From Piscicola geometra (lineage: Eukaryota; Annelida; Clitellata; Hirudinida; Piscicolidae), in NCBI GenBank assembly GCA_943735955.1, contig OX030965.1, positions 4,612,503-4,676,502 on the forward strand: 64,000 nt of DNA, in the 5' to 3' direction. The position numbers and the translations under genes are program-made. Below, one piece after another: positions 22,348 to 54,307 of the stretch (its first letter is position 1; each line of letters starts with the position of its first letter). The notes beneath the pieces were generated by a model, which did no database searches, was not told the origin of the DNA, and saw only the letters and a list, made by a program, of their open reading frames with translations.

Positions 22348-22839
22348 CCTTCGGCAACTAAGGCGTAGCAGCAGTGCTAGTAAGCAGCATTCCTTACCTG
22401 AGAAACTTCTATTCTGAGTCTGTAAGTCAAGGCTTATAAATACCAAGTAATGAAAAGGAATTTTTTATATCTTTTGTGATATTCACTGTGCGTTTATTGG
22501 TTTCTTATTGCCATTATGGCATTACTCAGAAAGCACTCAGCATGACACACAGGACACCCATTGTGAGGTGTCGTGAGATATTCATTTTTTTCTTCACCGC
22601 CTCAAGACGTCTCATGTTGACTCAAAGCGAGTGAAAAACTAACAAAAACAAATGAGTCACTTGAAAGAATATTCTCGAAATCTATTTTAGCTTTCAAATG
22701 AATCCGGCTCATTGGAGCGAATAAACTTCAAGTTATTGAGGCATTTCAAAAGTTCGGTAGGCTTCATTTGGAATTAGAGAAAGTTATAAAAATAGAAATA
22801 GAACATACTGAATATCATTATTACCCTTATTATCATTTT

Positions 22840-23026
22840 CATCATCCTTATCACCATCTCATCATTATCATCATCTCATCATTATCATCATCTCATCATT
22901 ATCATCATCTCATCATTATCATCATCTCATCATTATCATCATCTCATCATTATCATCATCTCATCATTATCATCATCTTATCATTATCATCATCCTTATC
23001 ACCATCTTATCACCATCTCATCATTA

Positions 23027-23030
<4 letters not shown>
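22840..23030. repeat. TCATCATTATCA simple repeat at the TTLL11-like gene 3' end
   Basis: Units of CTCATCATTATCATCAT repeat for about 190 bp and reach the last codons of the TTLL11-like gene on the opposite strand. Confidence 0.85.
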
Positions 23031-28018
<4,988 letters not shown>

Positions 28019-29396
28019 TTTGTTCTCAGACTTTTTGTTGCTGCTGTTGTAATCGTTGTTGTTGTTGCTGCTGTGGTCGATATTCCTATTTTTGTGGCTT
28101 TTATTGTTGTTACCTATGATGGACCCAATTGCATTAAAGTTGTTTTTCCTTTATTGCTATTATCCATTGTATTTTATGTTTTAAAATTTTACTTTTTAAT
28201 TTTTTAAAATATTAATATTATTATCGTCACTTTTCTTATCATTTTTATAATCATAAAAGTTTTTTAAAAACTTCATTTCTGATAGTTTTCCTACAACTTT
28301 TAAAAAGAAATCGTTGACTAAAAGATTTTTAATATTTTTATTTCATGATTTATATTAAAACCAAGAGTAGCACTTCTAGCAGCAAGCTAGTTAACAAGTT
28401 TCCTATTCGTTCATCCTCATCCCAATCTTCATCACCACTATCATCATCATTATTTAAAAGGTATCATCATTATTCAAAAAGTATCATCATCACTATCATC
28501 ATTATCATCGTCATCACTATCATCATTATCATCATCATCACTATTATCATATCGCATTCACTTTCCTTATGTAAAGTAAAGCAAGGCCTTTCAGGTTTTC
28601 TTTTATACGTTCCCGATATGCATTCTCTATTATTCATGCATATATGCAATCTTAATGAATGATGAATAAATGCATATCTAATTACGCATATGCATAATTA
28701 AGTGATTTTGAATGAGTGCCCCTGGAGAAAGCGTCAAGTAATCTGAATAATAGAGTGGCTGCACGTGATTTTAGAGCGTAGGGGGCGTGGCGTGAGGGTA
28801 GCAATGCATATGTATTGTGGGGGGGGGGGGGGTTGCATACTAGGTGTGTTGGTTAAAAATGAAAATGATTTGGTGCAGTATGAAGTCTTGGTGTATTTAG
28901 TGGCAATCCGGTAATTGGAATTTAGTAATTCTAAAATTCCCAAAAAATAGAAAAAATGGAAAAAACTAATAATTAGCCGAAAATCAAATAAAGCATTCAG
29001 CACTTGCATTATGCAGACGTATCGATGGCCCTGATGACGATGATTAATGGTTGGCATGACAACCGAGCTGGCATGTTGGCTCTTTTAGAGTTTTTTTACA
29101 TAAAAAATGAAAACAAATTGAGGGGTTTCCTTTTGTCGAAATATTCTCATCATCGTCGTCATCATCGTCATCATCGTCATCATCGTCATCATCATCGTCA
29201 TCCTTTTTCCCGTGACTCCACATTATAGCAAACTTTTTTAAGCAGTTTTGGGGTTTTTATAAAGTTATTGACGCGTTTTATAAATATTTTTAAAAATTGA
29301 AACTAATAATTTTTGAACCAACTATTTTTTAGATTCTATAATTTAAGGTTTAGGATTTATTTTATTTTATTCATCGACATGATTAATTTCTCAAAC

Positions 29397-29545
29397 ACAT
29401 CCACATCACATCCACATCACATCCACATCACATCCACATCACATCCACATCACATCCACATCACATCCACATCACATCCACATCACATCCACATCCCATC
29501 CACATCACATCCACATCACATCCACATCACATCCACATCACACAC
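29397..29545. repeat. 11-bp minisatellite (ACATCCACATC)n
   Basis: About 13 nearly perfect copies of an 11-bp unit, with one CATCCCATCC variant near the middle. Confidence 0.9.
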
Positions 29546-29651
29546 ACCAAGCAAGCAAGCATTCACGCACATGCAAATGAATAGAAAGTTGTGCGAGGCA
29601 ATGGAATAATGTCAAATAAAAAACTTATTGAATCAGATGAAAATGTTTCTA

Positions 29652-29865
29652 AGAGGAGGGAAAGAAAAGAAATAAGGAAAAGGAAGGGAAGAGAAGGAAG
29701 GGAAGGGAGGGAAGAGAAGGAAGAGGAGGAAGGGAGAGAAGGAAGATAAGGAAGGGAGAGGAGGGGAAGGGAAGGAAGAGAAGGGAAGGGAGAGGAGGGG
29801 AAGGGAAGGGAAGGAAGAGAAGGGAGGGGGGGGGGGAAGGAAGGGAAGAGAAAGAAGGAAAGTTA
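29652..29865. repeat. Polypurine/polypyrimidine tract
   Basis: More than 200 bp are almost pure A and G on the plus strand (GGAAGGGAAG, GGAGAGGAGGGG variants), with only a couple of T interruptions. Such tracts can form H-DNA triplexes; that is inference. Confidence 0.9.
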
Positions 29866-30794
29866 ACAAAGGGTCTTCATGTCGGCTTGGGTTTACATCA
29901 CTTTGATAATACTTGTCATTGCAAGCAGATAATGTAATAAATGAACAGAGAAATGGTGTAACAAACGGGAAATGAAATTTTCAAAAACGAAGGAGGCTAA
30001 ATATAGAATACTAATTAGCGGTATAAAAAGTTGTTTAAAGAGATGTGTGAATGGAGAGATGACTGTAGTTATGGTGTGGTGGCTATTAAAGGTTGAAATA
30101 AATAGTATGAAAAATATGTTTAGAATTAATTAAAAATAAATAATCAGTCAATTAGTCATAATATCGTGAAATAATAAAGTGAAAAAATGAATAAATAAAT
30201 AAAAATAATCACGTTATAAATAGATATTTGTGTTATTATGTTACTAATTAAATAAATTACTAATCTCAAAAATATCTTAATCACTTTATAAAAATACAAT
30301 TCGAAATACGTGTAACAGCTTATCCAGTTTTTAACTTATATAAATAATTTACAATATAGATACATGTAAAGTAAATAGAAGTTTAAATAGTTACAGATAA
30401 TTATAATAAGTCAAAAATCTGTCAATTAACCAACTCATTATAGTCAACACCTTACCTGATTCAACAATATCCCATTAGACATTCAAACCTATTTTATTTG
30501 TACCTTTTTCGTATGCAAACCAATCCAACCTCTGATCATCCACCCTCTCATCTCAACCCATATCTCATCTTATTTTATAACACATCTCGTTCCACACTCC
30601 ATCCCATCCCACGTGCTAATCATCCCATTACATTCTACATCCTAACTCCTCTCACATCCCATCCCATCCCATTACATTCTACATCCTAACTCCTCCCAAA
30701 TCCCATCCCATCCCATTCAATCCAAAACCCATTCCATCCACATCCTAACACATCCCATCCCATCCCATTTTATCCCAGACCCATTCCATCCATC

Positions 30795-44618
<13,824 letters not shown>

Positions 44619-45038
44619 TTTATTTCTCTTATGCAATAACTTAATAATTTAGGAATTACACTGATTAATTAGATCAATTATTAAAGGTATTTTTATGAAA
44701 TCCATTTAAACCTTTAGGTGTATTTAAAAACAAAACTTCATTAATTTATTTTATTTAACATCAACTTATTTTCAATTTATATAATCATTAATACAATTTT
44801 AAATTTTATTACTTTTATTTTTAAAATAATTTTCACAACTAATATTTTGACGATTTCAACAAGATGAAAATATGTATTAAATCATTTTTATAACTTCCAA
44901 AAAAGTAATAAATTGAGATTTTTGAATTATTATTTAAAAGACTTTATTCATACAAGCCATACATGGAACACACTACTAGGCAAACTTAACAGATTTTTCT
45001 ATTTTATCGTTACATATTGGATCGTTTAAATTATCGCA
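44619..45038. promoter_or_regulatory. Divergent promoter region between EXOC1 and GSPT1
   Basis: The two start codons point away from each other across 420 bp of AT-rich sequence, so both promoters and 5' UTRs must fit here. I see no TATA box with convincing spacing. The arrangement suggests a shared bidirectional promoter of two housekeeping genes; this is inference from layout. Confidence 0.6.
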
Positions 45039-45679
45039 ATGGAGGCTCCAGATAGCTGGGAAAAACAAGCAGTTGAAGAGGTAACTGAGCAGCTCACAAA
45101 CAGTTCTATAGATTCACAAAATGCAGCTTCTCTTTCGGCTGGCAAAAACGTGTTTGCGAAAGAATTCGTTCCAAACTTTGGTTCGTTCACAGAGCCTCCT
45201 CAAACTATTGAAAATCAACCTCAAACATCTATCCTTCCAAGTATTTTTTTTAATATTTCACTATTTTTTTATATGTAAAAAGTTGGATTTACTTGATAAT
45301 TGTCACTTGACAACAAAGCATGACACTTGTGTGAATATATCTCAATGAAAGTTTTTGAATTTGTTATCTTTTCATTTTATGAAAACAGAAGCTGCAGAAG
45401 AACCAGCGGAAACATCTGCTGAGATCATAGACAAATCCCTCACTCAGCAAAGTACATTTTTAAACTACTAATTCATATTTCCTCTAAATTATTAAAATTC
45501 AATTAATTTTAAAACTTAAAGAATCCTGTTTTGAAAGTTTTAATAATAATAATAATAAGTTTTGAATATTTTTCTTAAATAATCATTTTCCAGATGGTGG
45601 CATAGACAAAGAAGAAATAGCTGAAACTTCAGAAAAAATGGAAGAAGAGCCATCAGGTGTCATCTCTTATTCCACACAA

Positions 45680-45712
<33 letters not shown>

Positions 45713-48700
45713 TACACACACACACAAACAGACACACACACACACACAAACATATACACACACACAAACATATGCAGGAAACTGGTCTGACAAAGCTTCA
45801 GAGGATGAAGAGGAAGACAGTTCGACAATGGATGAGGGTGGTGATGATAATGATTCTGAAAGAGGTGGTGCTACTGCCATCAAAATAAGCAAGAAGAAAT
45901 CAAAGGTGATGATGATGATGATGATTATAATAATAATTATTATTATCGTTATTATTATTGTTAATGAGTGGTCAAGTTATGTAATTTCGAATTTTTAATT
46001 CAAAAGGTGGTCAGCAATGTGGCAAGAAAGGACCACTTGAACATCATCTTCATCGGCCATGTTGGTGAGTCAGCAATTAGGGATAATTAATTAATTATTA
46101 GTTGTTATAATTAATTATTAAACCAATTATGGCCAACAATACTCAATAATGAGGATCAATGGTCATTCTGTTTTCAATTTTAATTTGGTCATCATCATTA
46201 TGATCATCATCATCATCATCCCCCCATCTTCATTGCATATCAGATGCTGGAAAGTCTACCATTGGAGGTCACATAATGTGAGTATCCATCATTATCATAA
46301 CCACTATCATCATCATCATAATAATCATCATCATCATTGTTTTATTTTTTTATTTTTAGTTTTCTTGTTTACTCACAGTGACTATCACACAGGCATCTGT
46401 TTAATCATCAAATTCATTTATTCCAACGTATTTTTATTATACTTATTTACTTACTTTTCATCGTCCCTGAAACCATAATCACTACCACCACCACCATCAT
46501 CATCACCATCATCATCACCATCATCATCATCACCATCATCATCACCATCATCATCACCGACAACATCACCAACAACATCACCATCATTATCACCAACAAC
46601 ATCACTACCACCACCATCATCATCACCACCACTACCATCATTATCACCACTGCCTCAGGTACCTGACAGGCATGGTGGATAAGCGAACACTCTTCAAGTA
46701 TCAGCAAGAAGCCAAAGAGAAGAACAGAGAAAGCTGGTGAGGGCAATGGTGATGATGATGATGAGGGAGTTGATGATTATGATGATGAGATGGTGGTGTT
46801 GATAATGATGGTGATAATGAGGTAGGGGTGATGATGATGAGGTGATGCTGGAATTGAGGATGATGAAGAGAATGTGTAAAGGGTGATGGTGATATGGTGT
46901 TGAGGATGCTGATATTAATTGTCACTAGCAATCATAATACTACTATTCTTTTATTGTTTATGATAATGATGATGGTTATGATATTGATACTATCATCATC
47001 ATCACTTTCAGGTATTTATCATGGGCCTTGGACACAAACCAGGAAGAGAGAGACAAGGGAAAGACTGTTGAGGTGGGTGGGTGGATGGATGGAAGGTAAA
47101 GAGGGAAAAGTAGAAGGATGGATGAAAGAGCGGAAGGAAGAATGGATATTTAAATGGATAAATGAATATAACTCTTCCTATCACAAAACACCATCTCCCA
47201 ATCCACACTCACACAACCCCTACAATACCCTCCTCTCAACCCACTACCACCACCACCTCCAAACCCTCTCCTGCCCCACGAAAAGGTGGGCAGGGCCTAT
47301 TTCGAGACGGAGAACAAGCACTTCACCATCCTCGACGCCCCGGGCCACAAGAGCTTCGTGCCCAACATGATCGGGGGTGCCTCCCAGGCCGACCTGGCTG
47401 TCCTGGTGGGTGGGTTTGGTGGGTGGGTGGGGGTGTTCGGGGTGGGAGAATTTTTGGTGGGTGGGGGGGGTGTTCGGGGTGGGAGAATTTTTGGTGGGGG
47501 TAGGGGGTAGTGGTCGTGAGGTGAGTGTTCTTCTTCCACTTCTATCAATTTTATTCTAATTAAAATCGCTAAAAGCCGCAACCAACATCTCTACCAATAT
47601 CATCAACACCATCACTTTCGCCATCGCACCCGAACCACCAAAAACCAGGTGATATCGGCTCGGAAGGGCGAATTTGAGACCGGCTTCGAGAGGGGCGGCC
47701 AGACGAGAGAGCACGCCATGCTGGTGAAGACCGCCGGGGTCAGGCACGTGATCATCCTCGTCAATAAGATGGACGACCCGACCGTCAACTGGGATGAGGC
47801 GAGGTGTGTTGGATGGTTGTGGTGGGATGGATGGTTGGTTGGGGTGGGGGGGGGGGGGGGTGTTTGCTTGATGAGTGGGTGGGTGGTTAGTGGATGGAAA
47901 AAGAAGGCTGGTTTGGGGTTGATGGAGGAGGTGGGTGGGTGGATGAGGACTATGAAGCTGAAAAGGTATTAAAGGGGCGGATGGGAGTGGGGTGAGATAA
48001 GTAAGTAAGGCATTACAGGTTTTAAATGGGAAAGTGTGATGTAGGGGAGAGATAAAGACACCCCTTACAACCACCAAAGGTTCAAAGAGATCAAGGACAA
48101 ACTGACTCCGTACTTGAAGAAGTGTGGCTTCAATCCGAAAACCGACCTCAGTTACTTGCCCTGTTCAGGACTCACTGGTGCCAACCTCAAAGAGACCAAT
48201 CCCCAGGTGCTGCTTGGGGCTGCGTGCTTGGTTGTGGTTTGGAGATGGAGTGCTTGGTTGTGGTTTGGAGATGGAGTGGTTGGTTGTGGTTGTGGTGTGG
48301 CTCGGTAGTTGTGATTGTGGTGTGTTTTGACACTCAAAACCTACCAATTCATATTCTCAAATATCCACCCACCCACTATTTTTTTTCCACCACGACATCG
48401 TTTCTTACCGACTCAACCCTCCCCCCTCCACCATCACACAGTTATGTCCCTGGTACACAGGGCCACCGTTGATCGGCTTCTTGGACAGTATGCTGCCCAT
48501 CTCGAGGGTCTCGACCGGCCCTCTACGCTTGCCGATCGTTGACCGCTACAAGGACATGGGCACAATTGTATCGGGCAAGATCGAGTCAGGCTCGGTCGCC
48601 AAAGGTGCCGTCTACACCATCATGCCTAATCGGGTTGGTTGGTAGGACGGTTCGGGAGGCATGTGTGTTGGTGAGTTGAAAGGACAGTTGGGAGTTTTCG

Positions 48701-48941
48701 GAAGGGGAACGTAGGGAAAGGGATGAAAGTGTCTTGTGTTTTGGGAGGGCTTGCTTTGATTTTTCAGCTGTTTTCATTTAGGAGTATTATAATCCATCTT
48801 TGCTTTTCACCTGCCAATCCTCATCTTCGCATTCTCACCATTCATCTCGCCATTCTCTTGATGCCTCCATACACACACACACACACAATGGTACCAACCA
48901 TTTGCAACCTCCTCTAAGGTTCACCTCACCTCCCCTCCTCC

Positions 48942-48996
<55 letters not shown>

Positions 48997-49206
48997 CACG
49001 CGCTAGTGCTCGGTGGAGGTGATGCAGATGTGGAGTGACGAGGACGAGACGGAGGAGGCGTTTGCAGGGGAGAACGTCAAACTGAAGCTCAAGAATATCG
49101 AGGATGAGGTGCCTTGGCCGAGATGCCTTGAGACTTTCCTACATATTATAATAATAATTATTTTGCTTATTTATTATTATCTTCCTATTATTCTTATTGT
49201 TCTTCC

Positions 49207-49272
<66 letters not shown>

Positions 49273-50777
49273 GAGCATTATTATAGACGTGTATAACGTA
49301 ATTGTAAATGATTTATTTATTATCTTTTCTTGTACCCCTCACAATCGTAACATCTCATCGGCATGAATCCCATCCCGAAGGACGTCTCCCCAGGCTTCAT
49401 CTTGTGCTCGCCTGACAACCTCTGCCACACTGCCAAGATCTTCGACGCCCAGGTGCATCTAATCGCCGCAATATTAATAATAATAATTAAAATAATTATA
49501 ATAGTTTCGTTAATAATAATAATATTGCAAATACCGATAAGATTGTCGTTAATAATGTTAAGAATAATGATAATTTAATGAAAAGAACAAATTTCTCAAG
49601 CATAGTGTGCCGCAAAGAACCATGTATAAGGCGCACTTTTCAATGTTTAATTTCTCGTATCCACCACTCGTCTCACTGGCCATCATCATCATCATGACAT
49701 CATCATTATCATCACCATGACACCATCATCATTATCATCAACATGACACCATCATCACAACACAACCATCATCATTATCATCACCATGACACCATCATCA
49801 CAACACAACCATCATCATTATCATCATCATGACACCATCATCACAACACAACCATCATCATTATCATCACCATGACACCATCATCATTATCATCACCATG
49901 ACACCATCATCATTATCATCACCATGACACCATCATCACAACCCAACCATCATCATTATCATCACCATGACACCATCATCACAACACAACCATCATCATT
50001 ATCATCATCATGACACCATCATCATTATCATCATCATGACACCATCGTCACAACACAACCATCATTATTATCATCATTATCAGGTGGTGATCCTTGAGCA
50101 CAAGAGCATCATTTGTGCCGGCTACAGTCCCGTCCTGCACATCCACTGCTGCGCCGAGCAAGTCACCATCAAGGTGCCGTGCTGATGACGATGATGGGAG
50201 TTGAGCTGATGATGATGATGATGATGGAGATGGGGATGGAGGTGATAATGATGGTTGCATTTTTATAGGGTCTTGATGGTGGTCATGGTGATGATAATTG
50301 TGCGGGTTTGGTGAATGTGTGGTGGTAGTTTTAATGTTTTGATTGACATAATTATACACATCTATTCATATATTCACATACTCACATACACACACACACA
50401 CTCACAAACACACACAAACAAACAAACACACACACACAAACACACAAACGCACACACATACAAACTTACGCAGGCCTTGATCTGCCTAATAGACAAGAAA
50501 ACAAACGCCAAATCGACCGTCAGACCACGCTTCGTGAAGCAAGATCAAGTCGCCATTATCAGGTAGGGAGGGAGGTTGAGGTGAGGGTGGGCGGGCGGCA
50601 TAATGGAGGTGGTGTTTTGGTGAGGGTGGTGAGTGTATAAAATGATTGGGACATTGGGGTTTGTAGTGGTGGTGAGATAGTTTAAGAAAGTGTGGTAGAT
50701 AAGTTTAAAAATAGTCTAGAAATGAAGTTAATCAAACACACGTGCGTATATACAGAAACACATCTACATCTATACAA

Positions 50778-50812
<35 letters not shown>

Positions 50813-51239
50813 CGCGTAGATTGGAGGTGGTGGCAGGCATGATCTGTATGGAGCCGTTTAAGGAGTTTCCTCAAATGGGAAGGTTCACATTGCGAGATGA
50901 AGGTGTGTTGGGGAGGGGGGTGGTTTGAGTGAGGTAATGGGGGGTATGAGTGTGGCATTGGGGGCTGGTTTGAGTGGGGTATAGGGGGGGGGGGTAGTAT
51001 GAGTAAGGTATGGGGGGTATGAGTGAGGTATAGGGGGGTATGATTGAGGTATGGGTGTGTTTTAGGGGAGTTGTAGTTTTGAGAAGGGAGTTCTGGTTTT
51101 CTTGTAGGGGGTAGGTGTGTTTTTTGAGATTGGTGGCAGGGTTGTTGTTATTTGTGGGTAATTGTATTTTTGTATGTCTTACCAACCTCCCATAGGTAAA
51201 ACCATCGCCATGGGAAAGGTTTTGAAAGTCGTAGCTTAA
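45039..51239 (+). CDS. GSPT1: Eukaryotic peptide chain release factor GTP-binding subunit eRF3
   Basis: 18 in-phase exons: 45039-45240, 45389-45451, 45594-45656, 45778-45905, 46007-46064, 46244-46277, 46659-46736, 47012-47072, 47286-47405, 47649-47803, 48080-48206, 48442-48633, 49007-49108, 49381-49452, 50084-50173, 50474-50562, 50820-50902, 51196-51239. They encode 586 aa. eRF3 is the GTPase that works with eRF1 to end translation. The N-terminal tail has a PAM2-like poly(A)-binding-protein motif ([15 protein letters not shown]) and an acidic linker. The GTPase domain has G1 GHVDAGKST, the KGKTVEVG switch, G3 DAPGHK, G4 NKMDD and SGLTG. Beta-barrel domains follow with [42 protein letters not shown] and C-terminal [19 protein letters not shown]. 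All key GTPase motifs are intact. Confidence 0.97.
45675..45775. repeat. (CA)n microsatellite before GSPT1 exon 4
   Basis: CACA tracts broken by AAAC and ATA lead into the acceptor ATATGCAG. Confidence 0.9.
46485..46650. repeat. CATCATCACC simple repeat before GSPT1 exon 7
   Basis: CATCATCACCATCATC and CAACATCACC units occupy the 3' half of intron 6 and end shortly before the acceptor TGCCTCAG. Confidence 0.9.
48943..48995. repeat. (CA)n microsatellite before GSPT1 exon 13
   Basis: About 45 bp of perfect CA lie about 14 bp upstream of the acceptor. Confidence 0.93.
49203..49272. repeat. (ATT)n microsatellite in GSPT1 intron 13
   Basis: About 68 bp of perfect TTA repeats. Confidence 0.93.
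49680..50080. repeat. Higher-order CATCATTATCATCACCATGACAC repeat before GSPT1 exon 15
   Basis: Blocks of ATCATCATTATCATCA with either CCATGACACC or CAACACAACC spacers alternate for 400 bp, a two-level repeat, and run into the acceptor ATTATCAG. Confidence 0.92.
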
Positions 51240-52297
51240 GAAGTTCACTTTTATTTATTTAACAATTTATTTGTGATTATTATTATTCTTATGTACTATT
51301 TTTTCTTTATATTATTGAAAAAATTAAATCTTTAAAAATTATAATTTTAACGGAAACTTTTATTCAGGTTTTTCGTAATTTTCAGTCGTTTATTATATAA
51401 AACACCCTCCACATTAGTTAGGCTGATTGTAATGCCTAATATAAAAATTAACATTTCAAAATTCATTTACGTCATTTTTCTATTTATCTATTTATTTATA
51501 CAATTTAAGAATTCACAAGTTACACTTTTAAATAATTATTTGGTAAATTAAAGATGCAGAAATCTTATTTTGGAATATATTCATGAATGCCTATATTTTT
51601 TGTTGGTAACTGCTTTTAATGTTAAGTTAAATAATTCTGCTTCAGCGATATAATCATATTAAATATTCTGCCTTTATTTAAGAAGTTTTATTTTTTTATT
51701 AAACCCTGTTTTGAGTTTAATTTTGATTTTAATAAAATATTTATAAAACGATCCATTCACACCAGGAATTCGATGAAATTCAACGAAGTCGTCTTTTATG
51801 TTAAAAACCAATATAAATTGAATTGTAAAAAAATTATAATTTTGCGAAAATTAGTTCGAAAATAGTTTTTCTAGAAATTAAAGAAGCAAATAGTTTATTT
51901 TTAAATTAAAAGCAAATATTTTTTCTAAAAATTGAAAGAGCAAATAATTGGCAAATGGCTTCAAGTTCAATCAATCAAATCCATTTCTATAGCGCTCTTC
52001 CTCAAATTCAAGTTTTCGGTCATTAGTGGACTTGAATAAAATTAATTAAATCTCAAATTGCCTTCTGAAGTTGGATTGAAGTGGAAGCTCTAAAGGTAAG
52101 TGCTTATTCATTGCTTCTAAATCTGTCTTCACGATCAACTTCATCATTGCTCGAGTTGACCTCTCAACCTTCGTTCATGCCCTCCAATGATCGAATCAAA
52201 AAAATTCTTTCTGTCCACCATCTTTCTACTTTATAATTATCCACCACCCCTCCAACCTATAAATCTCCCACCATCTGTCCATCCTATAAATGTCCCA
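51240..52297. other. Intergenic DNA between convergent GSPT1 and the mucin-like gene
   Basis: AT-rich sequence contains the GSPT1 3' UTR and one AGCGC-type dispersed repeat at 51965-52015. No exon is supported. Confidence 0.5.
51965..52015 (+). repeat. AGCGC-type dispersed repeat, copy 3
   Basis: GTTCAATCAATCAAATCCAT followed by TTCTATAGCGCTCTTCCTCA matches the copy at 17916-17990 almost base for base. Confidence 0.7.
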
Positions 52298-54307
52298 TCA
52301 CCCATCAAAGCTTTTAAACGCATGAACGAACAGTGCAGTCACCAAAAGTAACCACGATGCTGCAACGGGACGGCAAGACGACAGGTAGTCAAGGCACTTT
52401 TGATTGGCAGTGAGAATGGTCACGTTGTTGCAATGGTGCTTGTCACTGCAACAGAACTGACACTTGTCTTTTTTGCCGACCGTTGCGGGACAGTTGGCTG
52501 TTTCAGAGATGAAGTAAGTGGCATTACAGCCCGCGTGGAAGGTCTTGTTTGTGGTGTCAATCGAGAACTGTGGTGTGTGTTTGTGTGTCTGTGGTGTGTG
52601 TGAAGGATTAGTGAAAGAGGTATAACATTGTGCAAAAGGAAGAGGGGATGGAGAAGAAAATTTGATGGAAAAATGCAGAGATAAATCAGGATGGCAGAAT
52701 AGGAAGATTAAACACAAAATAATTGTGGATTAAAAATTGATTTTATAAAAATTTATTTTACGGGGTTTGAGATATATTTTTTATGAAATAATAGCGCACA
52801 CAATTTATTTTATATTGTGAATCAAATATATTTATAAACGCCTACAAGTTTAAATATAATATCTAATATAATATATTGTAATAACTGTATAATTAAAAAA
52901 ACCAAGATCCACTCACATAGCATTTATTAGATGAGCATTCAGAAGTGGAATTGGTGGTGTTGGTGCCTTTTTCCTCACAGCTAGTGCAGAAACACCTCAG
53001 CATCATGGGCTGTGGTGTTCAAGAGAAAATATGTTCAAACTAAATGCTCAATACATTTTTAATAATTAATTTTTAAATTTCATTCTGTTTTTTTATCAAT
53101 TTTTTCCATAATAAATAGCTTTTTAAATTAGTTTTCCCATAAAGAACCTCGAGAAGTATATGTCAAAAACTCAAAGCTGTAGCAAATGTGATAAAAAATA
53201 TAATATAATATATAAAAAATTACAAATAAATTCATATTACAATACATTACAATAAAATAAATTATTGTATTTTATTGTAATTCAGAGTAACTTTGTAGCT
53301 CGAGGAAAACGATTTTCTGAAAAAAATATCTCATAAAATTATGTAATATTAATCGATTATATGCTTAGACGAGCCTTAGTGGTGCTGACAGGGGAACTTG
53401 TAACGGCTGTTGTTGGAGGATTTGTCTTTCCGGTAGTAGTTGCAGCGGCAGTGGTGGTAGCTTCAGTCACTGTAGCAGTTGCAGTGGCAGTGGTGGGAGC
53501 ATCAGTCACTGTAGCAGTTGCAGCAGCAGTGGTGGAAGCATCAGTCACTGTAGCAGTTGCAGTGGCAGTGGTGGGAGCTTCAGTCACTGTAGCAGTTGCA
53601 GTGGCAGTGGTGGGAGCATCAGTCACTGTAGCAGTTGCAGTGGCAGTGGTGGGAGCTTCAGTCACTGTAGCAGTTGCAGTGGCAGTGGTGGGAGCTTCAG
53701 TCACTGTAGCAGTTGCAGTGGTAGTGGTGGGAGCTTCAGTCACTGTAGCAGTTGCAGTGGCAGTGGTGGAAGCATCAGTCACTGTAGCAGTTGCAGTGGC
53801 AGTGGTGGGAGCTTCAGTCACTGTAGCAGTTGCAGTGGCAGTGGTGGGAGCTTCAGTCACTGTAGCAGTTGCAATGGCAGTGGTGGAAGCTTCAGTCACT
53901 GTAGCAGTTGCAGTGGCAGTGGTGGAAGCATCAGTCACTGTAGTAGTTGCAGTGGCAGTGGTGAAAGCATCAGTCACTGTAGCAGTTGCAGCGGCAGTGG
54001 TGGGAGCTTCAGTCACTGTAGCAGTTGCAGCGGCAGTGGTGGAAGCTTCAGTCACTGTAGCAGTTGCAGTGGCAGTGGTGGGAGCATCAGTCACTGTAGT
54101 AGTTGCAGTGGCAGTGGTGAAAGCATCAGTCACTGTAGCAGTTGCAGCGGCAGTGGTGGAAGCTTCGGGGGTTGTAGTAGTTGCAGTGGCAGTGGTGGAA
54201 GCTTCAGAGGCTGTAGTAGCGTCCGAAGACGATGTTTCTTGCATGGAAGGTTGGACTTGGGAAGCTAGAAAAAGCATAAAAGTGGCAAAGAGAAGAAAGT
54301 TCTCCAT
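52298..54307 (-). CDS. Mucin-like, probably GPI-anchored three-finger-domain protein
   Basis: Three exons in phase (54307-53390, 53009-52917, 52567-52298) encode about 426 residues. A signal peptide (MENFLLFATFMLFLASQVQ) is followed by about 19 copies of a 13-residue mucin repeat of the form EAPTTATATATVT, which should be densely O-glycosylated. Then comes a cysteine-rich module (MLRCFCTSCEEKG ... SSNKCY ... KCQFCCSDKHHCNN) whose spacing and final CC...CN pattern fit the Ly6/uPAR three-finger fold. A hydrophobic C-terminal tail (VAASWLLLVTALFVHAF) suggests a GPI anchor. The exon 1 donor (CCT|GTCAGC at 53389) is chosen because it keeps phase into the cysteine domain; without it the frame ends soon after. 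A TATA promoter lies near 54645, implying a non-coding first exon. Confidence 0.8.
53455..54200. repeat. Coding 39-bp minisatellite of the mucin-like gene
   Basis: About 19 copies of a 39-bp unit (plus strand GCTTCAGTCACTGTAGCAGT then TGCAGTGGCAGTGGTGGGA). Variants change Ala-Pro to Ala-Ser or Ala-Phe and Ala to Thr but never break the frame, which shows selection on the protein. Confidence 0.95.

Larger units (their letters stand above)
28019..30794. other. Intergenic DNA between EXOC1 3' end and the TTLL11-like 5' end
   Basis: This holds TTG/TCATCATCA tracts (28020-28550), a poly-G run near 28820, a GTCATCATC tract (29140-29200), an 11-bp minisatellite (29397-29545), a polypurine block (29652-29865) and AT-rich sequence. 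A TTTATT at about 30493 could be the EXOC1 poly(A) signal on the minus strand. CATCCCATCCCATT repeats (30590-30790) lie just downstream of the EXOC1 stop. No exon is supported. Confidence 0.55.

Noticed and set aside
49680..50080. Regular repeats with spacers resembling a CRISPR array
   Set aside because: The repeats are low-complexity CATCATTATCA blocks in an intron of a eukaryotic gene, with no unique spacers.
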